A DNA stretch of 64,000 bases, taken from NCBI GenBank assembly GCA_017618075.1, contig JAFZUY010000012.1:1-64000 (forward strand), written 5' to 3'. Source of the stretch: Lachnospiraceae bacterium. Its GTDB lineage: Bacteria > Bacillota > Clostridia > Lachnospirales > Lachnospiraceae. The notes under the pieces are model-generated. The model did no database searches. It was not told the origin of the DNA and saw nothing but the letters and a program-made list of their open reading frames with translations. The position numbers and the translations under genes were made by a program. Position 1 is the stretch's first letter. Every line of letters starts with the position of its first letter. This document shows positions 45,007-55,136 of the stretch, one piece after another.

Positions 45007-45498
45007 ATGAAATTACCGCTTAACATAGATGTTCAGCAGATTCTTTTGCATCTTTTGAATTTCACGATTCTTTTCGGCGGATTGTATTTTATCCTTTACA
45101 AGCCCGTCAGAAAGATCATGGACGAGAGAGAAGAACATTTTAAGAAACTCGAAGAAGAGGCTAACGGCAAAATCGAAGAGAGTGAAAAGAACAGAGTTGA
45201 GTATGAAAACAAGTTAAAGAATGCCGACTCCGAGATTAACGCTCAGAAAGAAGCAGCCGGAAAAGAAACCTTTGCCGACAGGGAAAGGATTATTACCGCT
45301 GCCAATGATGAAGCTGCGAAGATTCTTAAAAAAGCAAGAGAAAAAGCCAACGCAGAACATGACAGAATTATAAGTGAAGCTCAGAAAGAAATCGCTGAGA
45401 TAGTAAATGAGGCTACCGAAAAAATCGTACTGGATTCAAATCTGGATACTTACGATGAGTTTTTAAATGCCGCAAATAAGGACGAAAGCAATGTATAA
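45007..45498 (+). CDS. atpF: ATP synthase subunit b
   Basis: The peripheral stalk subunit: one N-terminal TM helix (about 10-30, LLHLLNFTILFGGLYFILYKP) and a long charged coiled coil to residue 163. The length is usual. It should bind the delta function at its C-terminus. There is no atpH gene after it: its stop (45496-45498) overlaps the start of the alpha gene, which carries a delta-like N-terminal domain. Confidence 0.94.
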   Translation: MKLPLNIDVQQILLHLLNFTILFGGLYFILYKPVRKIMDEREEHFKKLEEEANGKIEESEKNRVEYENKLKNADSEINAQKEAAGKETFADRERIITAANDEAAKILKKAREKANAEHDRIISEAQKEIAEIVNEATEKIVLDSNLDTYDEFLNAANKDESNV

Positions 45499-47233
45499 CG
45501 ATTCGGTTTTCAGTGTGCTTTATGCGGCAAAAGAGCCAACGGAAGCACAGTTAAACAAACTAAAGAGTTTCCTTGCCGGAAAATATGACAAAGAAGTTTT
45601 CATTGAATGGGTTGAGGACGAGAACGTAACAGACGGTTTCCGTCTCGAAGTCGGTACTGATGTATACGACTGGACCAATGCCGGAAGACTCGAACAGTTC
45701 AAGGAAATGATAAAGAATGTCGGCAAAAAGGCAAGTTCGGATTCGAATATCATTCCTCTAATCAAAGAGAACATAAAAGACTGGACACCGAGCGGTGCAC
45801 CCGTTGAATTCGGTGTAGTTACAAGTATCGGTGACGGTATTGCAACAGTTTCGGGACTTAAGACTGCAACCTACGGAGAGATTCTTTTATTCTCCGAGGG
45901 TATCAGAGGAATGGTTCTTGATTTAAGAGCCGACGAAATCGGTTGTATTCTTTTTGACGATACGGATTCCGTATGTGAGGGCAGCAGAGTTAAAAGAACA
46001 GGCAGAAGTGCCGGCGTTCCCGTAGGCAACAATTTCCTCGGAAGAGTTATTAACCCCTTGGGACTTCCTATCGACGGTCTCGGAGATATCGATGCGGACG
46101 ATTACAGAGCCATTGAATCACCCGCACCAGGAATCATTGAAAGACAACCTGTCGACAAACCCATGGAAACGGGTATCCTCTGTATCGACTCGATGTTCCC
46201 CATCGGACGCGGTCAGAGAGAGCTTATCATCGGCGACAGACAGACCGGTAAAACAGCTATTGCACTTGATACAATCGTAAACCAGAAGGGTAAGGATGTT
46301 ATCTGTATCTATGTATCCATAGGACAGAAAGCCAGCCTTATTTCACAGATGGTTACCAATCTTAAAAAACACGGAGCAATGGACTATACAATCATTGTTA
46401 ACGCCTCCGCATCCGATGCAGCTCCTTTCCAGTATATAGCACCTTATTCAGGCTGCTCGCTGGCAGAGTATTTCATGCATCAGGGTAAGGACGTACTTAT
46501 CGTATACGATGATTTGTCAAAGCATGCTATTGCATACAGATCACTTAGTCTTTTGCTTGACAGATCTCCCGGACGTGAGGCTTATCCCGGAGACGTATTT
46601 TATCTGCATTCAAGACTTCTTGAGAGAGCGGCACATTTAAGTGACGAACTCGGCGGAGGTTCTATTACCGCACTTCCCATCGTCGAAACACAGGCAGGCG
46701 ATGTTGCGGCATATATTCCGACTAACATTATTTCAATTACGGACGGACAGATTTTCCTTGAAAGCGAACTGTTCTTTGAAGGCCAGAGACCTGCGGTTAA
46801 TGTCGGTCTTTCGGTTTCGCGTGTCGGCGGCGACGCACAGACGAAGGCTATGAAAAAATCCAGCGGTTCATTAAGGCTTGATCTGGCACAGTACAGGGAA
46901 ATGGAAGTGTTCACACAGTTCTCGTCCGATCTTGACGAAGCAACGCAGAAACAGCTTACCTACGGCCACGGACTTATGTATCTTTTAAGACAGCCGCAGT
47001 ACAAGCCTTATTCACAGCATCAACAGGTAATTCTTCTTACGGTTGCATTAAACAAGTATTTTATGGATGTCCCCGTAAAAGAAATACAGGATGAAATGGT
47101 TAAGCTTCTTGACTATTTCGAAATTTCACATCCCGATATCTGTTCGAGAATCGACTCGACCGGTCGTATCGAGGATGATGACAAACAGGCGATTCTTGAT
47201 TACGCCAGAGAGTTTAAGGAACAGGGCCGCGAA
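45491..47233 (+). CDS. atpA: ATP synthase subunit alpha with fused delta C-terminal-like domain
   Basis: The start at 45491 overlaps the atpF stop and follows AAGGA by 8 bp. The product is about 580 residues against some 500-515 normally. Residues about 6-77 look like the C-terminal domain of subunit delta (OSCP): AQLNKLKSFLAGKYDKEVF, then DGFRLEVGTDVYDW and AGRLEQFKEMI. A short Ser-rich linker follows, and alpha proper begins near residue 84 (SNIIPLIKENI). The nucleotide site GDRQTGKT is at 248-255, and the DELGGGSITALPIVETQ and VGLSVSRVGG motifs are intact. The delta N-terminal helical domain is not found anywhere in the operon. Confidence 0.95.
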
Positions 47234-47249
47234 TAAGAGGTATTAATAT

Positions 47250-48191
47250 ATGTCGAATATGAAGGAGATAAAAGGTCATATTCAGAGCGTTAGGGATACT
47301 CAGAAAATCACCAACGCCATGTACCTTATATCCTCCAACAAAATGAGAAAGATAAAAAAAGAACTCGACAAGACCAAACCGTACTTTGAAGAAGTGGCCT
47401 TAAGCATCAGACGAATCTTCAAGACGGTTAAAAACGTTCAGAGTGATTATTTTTATCCTGCCGGCAATACGTACGAAATAGAGGGTACGTATGCATATCT
47501 TGTTATTACGGCGGATAAAGGTCTTGCGGGTGCTTATAACCAGAATGTCATTAAGGAAGCAAGCAAGCTGATGACTAAAAAGCATGACAAGCTTCTTTTT
47601 GTTGTGGGTGAATACGGAAGAAGATATTTTACTTCAAAAAACATCCCCATAGAAAAGACATTTCTTTACACGGCTCAGAATCCCACACTTGCGAGAGCAA
47701 GAGAGATATCGGACCTTCTGCTTGATTTGTACGACAATAAAAAGATTGCGAAGATTTATATAATCTTTACCGATTACGAAAGCGGTATGGAAGCAAAGGT
47801 TAAAGTAATGAGACTGCTTCCTTTTAACAGATCCGATTTCAAGTTAAGCAAAAAAGAACTTGAAGAAGAGCAGAAATCAACCAGAGGTTTTGTATGGCCT
47901 CAGGGCGATATAGAGTTTTATCCCAATGCGAGAGAAGCGCTTGACAATATGATTTCAAGCTACGTAACGGGAATTATTTACGGTGCACTCGTAGACAGCT
48001 TCTGTTCCGAACAGAGTGCGCGTATGAATGCGATGGAATCCGCCAACAGAAATGCGGAAGAACTCATCGAAAAACTTACAGTTCAGTACAATCACACCAG
48101 ACAGGCGGCAATCACTCAGGAGATAACCGAGGTTTCCGCAGGTGCACGTGCAAAGAAGAAAAAGAAAGAAAAAGCACTGGCAAGACAATAG
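47250..48191 (+). CDS. atpG: ATP synthase subunit gamma
   Basis: The central rotor shaft. The product is 313 residues, slightly long. The N-terminal coiled-coil helix (MKEIKGHIQSVRDTQKITNAMYLISSNKM) and the C-terminal helix (ARMNAMESANRNAEELIEKLTVQYNHTRQAAITQEITEV) are typical. A Lys-rich tail (AKKKKKEKALARQ) extends the end. The ribosome-binding site is GAGG; a second possible start is three codons later. It lies 14 bp after alpha. Confidence 0.95.
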   Translation: MSNMKEIKGHIQSVRDTQKITNAMYLISSNKMRKIKKELDKTKPYFEEVALSIRRIFKTVKNVQSDYFYPAGNTYEIEGTYAYLVITADKGLAGAYNQNVIKEASKLMTKKHDKLLFVVGEYGRRYFTSKNIPIEKTFLYTAQNPTLARAREISDLLLDLYDNKKIAKIYIIFTDYESGMEAKVKVMRLLPFNRSDFKLSKKELEEEQKSTRGFVWPQGDIEFYPNAREALDNMISSYVTGIIYGALVDSFCSEQSARMNAMESANRNAEELIEKLTVQYNHTRQAAITQEITEVSAGARAKKKKKEKALARQ

Positions 48192-48202
48192 TGTTTTTAT
48201 AA

Positions 48203-49612
<1,410 letters not shown>

Positions 49613-49615
49613 AGT

Positions 49616-50026
49616 ATGAACAGTTTTTCGCTTCATATTCTTGCCGCCGAGAGAAACTTTTACGAGGGTGAATGTTTAAGTCTCGTGGTTCCGATTACGG
49701 ACGGCTCATACGGCATTATGGCTCATCATAAAAACATGGTGGCCGCCATAGTTCCCGGCATAATGGAATATTCGCTTCCCGAAGGTGAGAGAGTGGTTGT
49801 CTGTGTATCACAGGGAATACTTGTTGTGGCCGACAATGACGTAAAGGTTTTGGTGGATACGGTCGAGACTCAGGAAGAAATAGATGAGAACAGGGCCAAG
49901 GCTGCCGCTGAACAGGCCAAGGAGGCCATGCTTCAGAAGAAGAGCATTCAGGAATACAAATCGGCACAGATGCGAATTGCCAGAGAGATGAACAGACTGA
50001 AACTTAAAAACAGAAACAGAACATAA
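49616..50026 (+). CDS. atpC: ATP synthase subunit epsilon
   Basis: The product is 136 residues: an N-terminal beta-sandwich (FSLHILAAERNFYEGECLSLVVPITDGSYGIMAHHKNMVAAI) and a C-terminal helical hairpin rich in Glu, Ala and Lys that may inhibit ATP hydrolysis. It is the last gene of the operon and is followed by a strong terminator 4 bp after the stop. Confidence 0.95.
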   Translation: MNSFSLHILAAERNFYEGECLSLVVPITDGSYGIMAHHKNMVAAIVPGIMEYSLPEGERVVVCVSQGILVVADNDVKVLVDTVETQEEIDENRAKAAAEQAKEAMLQKKSIQEYKSAQMRIAREMNRLKLKNRNRT

Positions 50027-50030
50027 AAAA

Positions 50031-50057
50031 AGAGACATCATTACGATGTCTCTTTTT
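50031..50057. terminator. Bidirectional terminator between atpC and the minus-strand gene
   Basis: AGAGACATC (50031-50039) pairs with GATGTCTCT (50045-50053), flanked by A-runs on the left and T-runs on the right. It therefore ends the ATP synthase operon and also the convergent gene. Confidence 0.92.
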
Positions 50058-50077
50058 ACATATGAACTTAAAGGTTA

Positions 50078-50446
50078 TTAATCTTCTTTAACTTCTTCAA
50101 CGATATCTTCAACTGCATCTTCTACAGTTTCCTTGATATCTTCTGCGGCATCAGCAACTTCTTCTGCTATATCATCGCCCTTTTTCTTCTTTAAACCGTC
50201 AATCTTATCCTGTGCTTTTTTCCAGGTATTCTGAGCTGTCTCTTTTGTCTTTGTTACAGCTTCGCTGGTTTTTTCCTTGATGTTGTCAAGATCTACATAA
50301 GAACGTTTTTTGGTTACCGTTCCGTCTTCATTTATTATTTCTTCGGTTTTAAAAATCTTATCTCTGTTCTGATAAACATAATATGCGCCCACACATGCTG
50401 CTGCGGCTGTTAACCCTAAAAGAAATCCTTTCGTAGTTTTCTTCAT
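50078..50446 (-). CDS. Small membrane-anchored, helical protein of unknown function
   Basis: Reads leftwards. The start at 50446 (MKKTTKGFLLG) follows AAAGGAGG by 9 bp; the frame extends to 50515 but without a ribosome-binding site. The product is 122 residues: one N-terminal hydrophobic segment (about 8-24), then charged helical sequence with YtxH-like or stress-protein character (EKTSEAVTKTKETAQNTWKKAQDKIDGLKKKKG), ending in a highly acidic Glu/Asp/Val/Ala tail. It is probably anchored in the membrane. Function unknown. Confidence 0.8.
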   Translation of the reverse strand: MKKTTKGFLLGLTAAAACVGAYYVYQNRDKIFKTEEIINEDGTVTKKRSYVDLDNIKEKTSEAVTKTKETAQNTWKKAQDKIDGLKKKKGDDIAEEVADAAEDIKETVEDAVEDIVEEVKED

Positions 50447-50543
50447 TTTGAATAACCTCCTTTGTGTTACATATACGGATATTTTACTCTCAAAATCCAT
50501 AAAAGTAAATAGCAAAGAAAGACCAAAAGTAAATAGAAAAGCA

Positions 50544-50572
50544 TTGAAGAAAGGCAGTGATTATGATAAGAT
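50544..50572 (+). promoter_or_regulatory. Candidate promoter of the TetR-led gene run
   Basis: TTGAAG and TAAGAT are separated by 17 bp, about 45 bp before the regulator start. Confidence 0.55.
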
Positions 50573-50578
50573 ATTTTC

Positions 50579-50591
50579 GACTGATTTAGTC
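50579..50591 (+). promoter_or_regulatory. Possible operator for the TetR-type regulator
   Basis: The inverted repeat GACT-5 nt-AGTC lies 6 bp after the -10, around the expected transcription start, where a TetR repressor would act. The arms are short, so this is tentative. Confidence 0.3.
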
Positions 50592-50617
50592 AATTATTTG
50601 CGGGAGAAATCTACGGC

Positions 50618-51229
50618 ATGAATGATAAATTTTTCGATCTTAAAAAAGAAAAACAGGATAAAATGATAAATGGTGCAATGCAGGTTTTTGCTTTGAAAGG
50701 TTACAAGCTCGCAAGCACCGACGATATGGTTAAGGTCGCAGGAGTATCAAAAGGTCTTTGGTTTCACTATTTTGTAAACAAGGCCGGATTATACACTTTT
50801 GTGGCCGATTATTGTGTTAAGTATCTTAATATGGAGCTGGCAGTCAATCTTAATTCGACAAAGACTGACTATTTTGACATTCTTTATACGATTGAAGAGA
50901 CCAAGGCAGGAATATCCAAGATCTATCCTTATGCGCCTTTGATGATTCAGGCAATGGAAGATGAGAACGATGAGGAAATCGCAGATGTTACACGTTCCAA
51001 AATCGAACCTTATCTTGAAAAGGTAAATGAGGCACTCTCTGCTTTCGATGAAGGAAAGCTTTCAAAGCATGTCAAAAGAAGCATGCTTGACATGACTGTC
51101 GGATATACCATTAAGGGAATCAGAGAGAAAGCATACTCAAAGGGAGAATTTGATGCCGAAAAATATTTGTCGGAATTAAAAGAATACTTTGAGATGATGA
51201 AAAATACTGTTTATGTGGATGGGGAATAA
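50618..51229 (+). CDS. TetR/AcrR family transcriptional regulator
   Basis: The product is 203 residues. The N-terminal helix-turn-helix is recognisable: MINGAMQVFALKGYKLASTDDMVKVAGVSKGLWFHYFVNKAGLYTFV. The C-terminal ligand domain is variable, and the ligand cannot be predicted. It probably regulates itself and the membrane gene that follows at 5 bp. Confidence 0.9.
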   Translation: MNDKFFDLKKEKQDKMINGAMQVFALKGYKLASTDDMVKVAGVSKGLWFHYFVNKAGLYTFVADYCVKYLNMELAVNLNSTKTDYFDILYTIEETKAGISKIYPYAPLMIQAMEDENDEEIADVTRSKIEPYLEKVNEALSAFDEGKLSKHVKRSMLDMTVGYTIKGIREKAYSKGEFDAEKYLSELKEYFEMMKNTVYVDGE

Positions 51230-51234
51230 AATTT

Positions 51235-52074
51235 ATGGGAAGCAGGCTTAACAATAAAAACGTCGGAATGGGCTGCACTATACTTGGCGGACTTTTTTTA
51301 CTCGGCGGAATAATTCTTTTTATACTTTACAATTCGGTCAACTTATATGCACAGAAAGCCGATGCAACCATCGTTTCAAAATATATTGTTGAGTCCGAAG
51401 AGGATCCGCATACGGTCCTTGAACTTGCCTACAGAGTCGGCGACGATATGGTATATGTGACTGATTCATATTACGGCGAGATAGATGAGGATACAGTTAA
51501 TCTTGAGATTTATTATAACGTCAAGAATCCCAAGCAGATTCTTGAGGCAGGCTGGCATTTTGAGCCTATTCTGCCCGCAGCATTCGGCGTAGTCATTCTT
51601 TTAACGGGTCTTTATTACATGGGACTTATTTCCTTTGGATTTGAGCCCGCGAAGAAGCCCGGCGAGAAGTCATCCGACTGGGATAAAAAATATTATGAAG
51701 CCAGGGAAAAAGCCGAGAACGCACTTATACCTCTTTTAGGAGTTCTCAGTTTCATCATCTTTGGCGTATTTTTGGTAATCAAAAAGAGTGGCTGGTGGGC
51801 ATGGATTTTTATTGCTGTAGGAACAATCGGAGCCGTATATCTTTTAACCGATCTTATTCCCGCGGCCATCGAATTAAATGCACTTCGAAGACTTAAAAAG
51901 ATTAACAGTAAAACCATTTCCGTGGACGATGATTTCGAAAAATTCGAAAAGGCTCAGAAAGAAAAATCTAAAAAAGAAGAGACTGTCGAAATTCCCAAGG
52001 AATATGAAGTGGAAGACACTTATGAAATAAAATCTTTGGATAAAAAGAAAAATAAAAAGAAGAAACAGGTGTAA
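51235..52074 (+). CDS. DUF3592-like membrane protein
   Basis: The product is 279 residues. TM segments lie near residues 11-33, 105-130, 165-182 and 186-210. Between the first two is an extracellular beta-rich segment (ADATIVSKYIVESEEDPHTVLELAYRVGDD...YGEIDEDTVNLEIYYNVKNPKQ), the pattern of DUF3592-type proteins. The C-terminus is a long charged cytoplasmic tail rich in Lys and Glu. Function unknown. It follows the TetR gene by 5 bp and precedes the peptidase gene by 2 bp. Confidence 0.7.
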   Translation: MGSRLNNKNVGMGCTILGGLFLLGGIILFILYNSVNLYAQKADATIVSKYIVESEEDPHTVLELAYRVGDDMVYVTDSYYGEIDEDTVNLEIYYNVKNPKQILEAGWHFEPILPAAFGVVILLTGLYYMGLISFGFEPAKKPGEKSSDWDKKYYEAREKAENALIPLLGVLSFIIFGVFLVIKKSGWWAWIFIAVGTIGAVYLLTDLIPAAIELNALRRLKKINSKTISVDDDFEKFEKAQKEKSKKEETVEIPKEYEVEDTYEIKSLDKKKNKKKKQV

Positions 52075-52076
52075 AT

Positions 52077-53858
52077 ATGTATTGTGTCAGATGTGGCGAT
52101 ATCATAGATAAAAACGAGCTTGTCTGCGACAAATGCGGACTTCGTTTTACGGTTGTAAGAGCGGACGGAACCACCGTCTATATCAATCAGTCCCCGACAC
52201 CCGTTAAGGGGGCAAAGAAAAAGAAATTCCGATTCGGGTGGCTTATCGCACTCGTGTCGGTAATATCTGTAGTAGGGGCATTATTATTCGGAGGCATTCT
52301 TTTAACCTCCGGTATTTTAATGGGTATTGTGATTTTTTCAAAAGACCCGGCATCAAGTCAGGTGGTTGTAAACAATCCCGTTAATAATCCCGATCCTGTC
52401 ATTTCGACTCCCACTGTAACATATCAGAATACTGATACCGAAGAGCAGAACGAGTATTTTTCGAATGCAATCAGAGACCAGTTTGTAACCTTAAAGGGTG
52501 ACGGAACGGATACCGTTACGGTAATGGTCTATATGAACGGTTCGGACCTTGAGAGTGAATACGGATACGCTACCGAAGATTTAAGAGAGATGTTAAATGC
52601 CACACTTTCCGATAACGTCAATGTCGTAATTCAGACAGGCGGTACCAAAAAGTGGAAGACCGACGGCATTTCAAACAAGCATTCACAAAGATTCCTCGTA
52701 AAAGACAAGCACCTTGAGTTAATCGATGATTCTTTGGGACAGCTTGATATTACGGACGAATATACATTAAGAGATTTTATAATTTATGCCAATGCAAATT
52801 ATCCCGCAGACAGAAATATACTTATTTTCTGGGACCACGGCGGAGGAGTTGTATACGGCTACGGAGTTGACGAAAACTTAAACGATCCATACGCAGCGCT
52901 CACAATTGATGAAATTCAAAGAGCCGTTAGGGATTCGGGCGTTAAATTTGAAATGATCGGTTTTGACTCCTGCCTTATGGGCGGACTTGAAACCGCATGT
53001 GCACTCTGTGATTATTCGGATTATCTTATCGTATCCGAAGATTTCGAATCGGGCAGCGGATGGGAATATCAGAACTGGCTTAGCCTTCTTGGATATAATT
53101 CATCCACACCCATGACGGATGTTGCAAAAGTTATCGTAAATGATTTTATACAGGAGAGTTTATTCGCAGAATCGGAAGGTGTTCTTGCATTAATCGATTT
53201 AAGATATACAAGACTTCTTTATTCCGCATGGACCGACTTTGCGTATGCAAACGAGGACGAACTTCTTTCATACGACTATACAATGAGTATGCAAAGATCC
53301 GAGCGAGCTCCCGATTCCATGTTTGAAAAGAACGGCAAAAAGGATATCTGGGACTGGCTTTACACAGATTCTTATACCATGGAAACATACTGCTATGCAG
53401 TAGATATCATGGCGCTTGCTTCCACGATGAATACCGACGAATCAAACGCACTTGCATCGGTAATGAAATCTGCGGTTCTTTATTGTTCATCCACAGCCGG
53501 CGATTCGTACATGACCGGACTTTCCGTAACTCTTCCTTACGGCGATAATGACTTTTATGATGAATTAAAAGACGTATTCACAAAATGCGGATTTGACAAT
53601 AAATACCTTACATTCCTTGCCAAGTTTGCCGATACCGATGATTCCATCACAAATTATGACTGGAGTTCGAGCGGATTCGAAGGCTGGGATACATATGATG
53701 ATTCATATTATGACTGGAACGATTATGACTGGAATGATTTTGACTGGGACAGTTACTTTGATTCATACTATGATTTTGATGATTCTTACTACAACAGTTA
53801 TGACTATAACAGTTACGACCGTGATTATGATTACTGGGACGAGGATTGGTTATACTAA
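52077..53858 (+). CDS. Zinc-ribbon, membrane-anchored C11 (clostripain-like) peptidase
   Basis: The product is 593 residues. A zinc ribbon (C3, C6, C17, C20) is followed by a TM helix (about 57-88), a linker, then a C11 cysteine peptidase domain from about residue 135. The catalytic dyad is H254 in FWDHGGG and C299 in GFDSCLMGG. The last 66 residues (528-593) are extraordinarily rich in Asp, Tyr and Trp. Topology puts the ribbon inside and the peptidase outside. Clostripain relatives cut after Arg/Lys and self-process. Substrate unknown. The next gene starts directly after its stop. Confidence 0.9.
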   Translation: MYCVRCGDIIDKNELVCDKCGLRFTVVRADGTTVYINQSPTPVKGAKKKKFRFGWLIALVSVISVVGALLFGGILLTSGILMGIVIFSKDPASSQVVVNNPVNNPDPVISTPTVTYQNTDTEEQNEYFSNAIRDQFVTLKGDGTDTVTVMVYMNGSDLESEYGYATEDLREMLNATLSDNVNVVIQTGGTKKWKTDGISNKHSQRFLVKDKHLELIDDSLGQLDITDEYTLRDFIIYANANYPADRNILIFWDHGGGVVYGYGVDENLNDPYAALTIDEIQRAVRDSGVKFEMIGFDSCLMGGLETACALCDYSDYLIVSEDFESGSGWEYQNWLSLLGYNSSTPMTDVAKVIVNDFIQESLFAESEGVLALIDLRYTRLLYSAWTDFAYANEDELLSYDYTMSMQRSERAPDSMFEKNGKKDIWDWLYTDSYTMETYCYAVDIMALASTMNTDESNALASVMKSAVLYCSSTAGDSYMTGLSVTLPYGDNDFYDELKDVFTKCGFDNKYLTFLAKFADTDDSITNYDWSSSGFEGWDTYDDSYYDWNDYDWNDFDWDSYFDSYYDFDDSYYNSYDYNSYDRDYDYWDEDWLY

Positions 53859-55007
53859 ATGAACAACAGCGAAATACATGAAATAAAAAAGAGACTGAAA
53901 TTTTGCGATGAAGCTTCTTTTAAGATCGAAACCTGTTATGTAATAGGTTCGGAGAAAAGAATCCGCAGCAAAATGAATTCATATCTTACGAATATAGACG
54001 ACAGCGAGAGACACAAGTATATCGAAATACTTAAAAAAGGTTTGTCGGGAGTATTAAACAGAAACCTTTTAAATCTGTCGTTTGAAAGAAGCATGGACGG
54101 AGAGGATGCGCAGAAATTCCTTCTTTCCTTAAGAGACAGCGAACTTAACGATTCCGCCGTAACGGATAAGTATTACGAGAAAATCATCAATGCTTATTCG
54201 ACTGTGGGCAATTATCTTATTATCACGATTTATGATGCTTACGATGTGCCTAGAGAAGGAACGGACGGCTTTTCACAGGGTGAGTCCGAGGAAGTGTTCA
54301 GATATATTTTCTCATGTATCTGTCCGGTCAATCTTGACAAGGGTGCATTATCCTATCGTGAGGAAGAGAATGACTTCGCAGCCAGAATTCGTGACTGGGT
54401 TGTGGAAATGCCCGATGTAGGTTTCTTATTCCCTGCATTTAACGACAGAAGCAGCGATGTAAACTCACTCCTTTATTACTGCAAGGATCCTCTTTTAATT
54501 CATCCCGAGATAATAAGCGACTGCCTCGGATGCGTGGAAGAAATGACCAGCGTGGTCGAGAACAGAATTTTTAAGAACGTAATCGAGGACGTTATAAACG
54601 AGGCTCCCGGATACGATACATTCGAGGTGGTAAGAAACGTTCAGGACAATATAAACGAAATGCTCGAAAATAAAGTCTTCTCAATGGAGCCTACGATTGA
54701 CAAAAAGGGCGTGACGAAGCTTTTAAGGGATTCGGGCATAAAAGAAGAACACCTTCCGATAGTGGAAAAGAAATTTGAAAAGGAACTCGGCGAAGACGGC
54801 GAGCTTCATATAGACAGGATAAAAGAAAAGGGCAGAATCGAAGTGAAGGGCGAAAACGTTAAAATATCCGTTAAACCCGAGGCTTCTTCCCTTGTGGAAA
54901 TTAGAATGATAGACGGCAGAAAATGCCTGGTTATTCCGATGGACTCCGATATGGAAGTAAACGGAATAATAAAGAAGATTACCGAGAAATTAAAGGAGGA
55001 AGAATAG
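53859..55007 (+). CDS. DUF4317 family protein
   Basis: The product is 382 residues, with no signal peptide or TM. The beginning (EIHEIKKRLKFCDEASFKIETCYVIGSEKRI) and the middle (FRYIFSCICPVNLDKGALSYREEENDF) match what I know of DUF4317, a family common in Lachnospiraceae and of unknown function. It starts on the base after the peptidase stop, so translation is probably coupled. It is followed by a 42-residue membrane peptide. Confidence 0.85.
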   Translation: MNNSEIHEIKKRLKFCDEASFKIETCYVIGSEKRIRSKMNSYLTNIDDSERHKYIEILKKGLSGVLNRNLLNLSFERSMDGEDAQKFLLSLRDSELNDSAVTDKYYEKIINAYSTVGNYLIITIYDAYDVPREGTDGFSQGESEEVFRYIFSCICPVNLDKGALSYREEENDFAARIRDWVVEMPDVGFLFPAFNDRSSDVNSLLYYCKDPLLIHPEIISDCLGCVEEMTSVVENRIFKNVIEDVINEAPGYDTFEVVRNVQDNINEMLENKVFSMEPTIDKKGVTKLLRDSGIKEEHLPIVEKKFEKELGEDGELHIDRIKEKGRIEVKGENVKISVKPEASSLVEIRMIDGRKCLVIPMDSDMEVNGIIKKITEKLKEEE

Positions 55008-55136
55008 ATGAGCGGCATGCTTATTATTTTATTCGGAATAATCGGAATACCCGTTATCGTTGCCATTGTTGCGGCAATTGCATCAGTTATATCCGCAGTG
55101 GCCTTTGTAGCCGGTGCAAGAGAGGACGAGGAATAA
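55008..55136 (+). CDS. 42-residue membrane peptide
   Basis: ATG at 55008 directly follows the DUF4317 stop, and its ribosome-binding site AAAGGAGG lies within that gene's end. The peptide is almost entirely one hydrophobic segment (LIILFGIIGIPVIVAIVAAI and onward) ending in AREDEE. The next gene begins on the base after its stop. The tight spacing and good ribosome-binding site argue that it is real. Function unknown. Confidence 0.75.
   Translation: MSGMLIILFGIIGIPVIVAIVAAIASVISAVAFVAGAREDEE

Noticed and set aside
45467-45490. Upstream start for the alpha subunit at 45467
   Set aside because: It would overlap atpF by 32 nt and has no ribosome-binding site; ATG at 45491 follows AAGGA at good spacing and touches the atpF stop.
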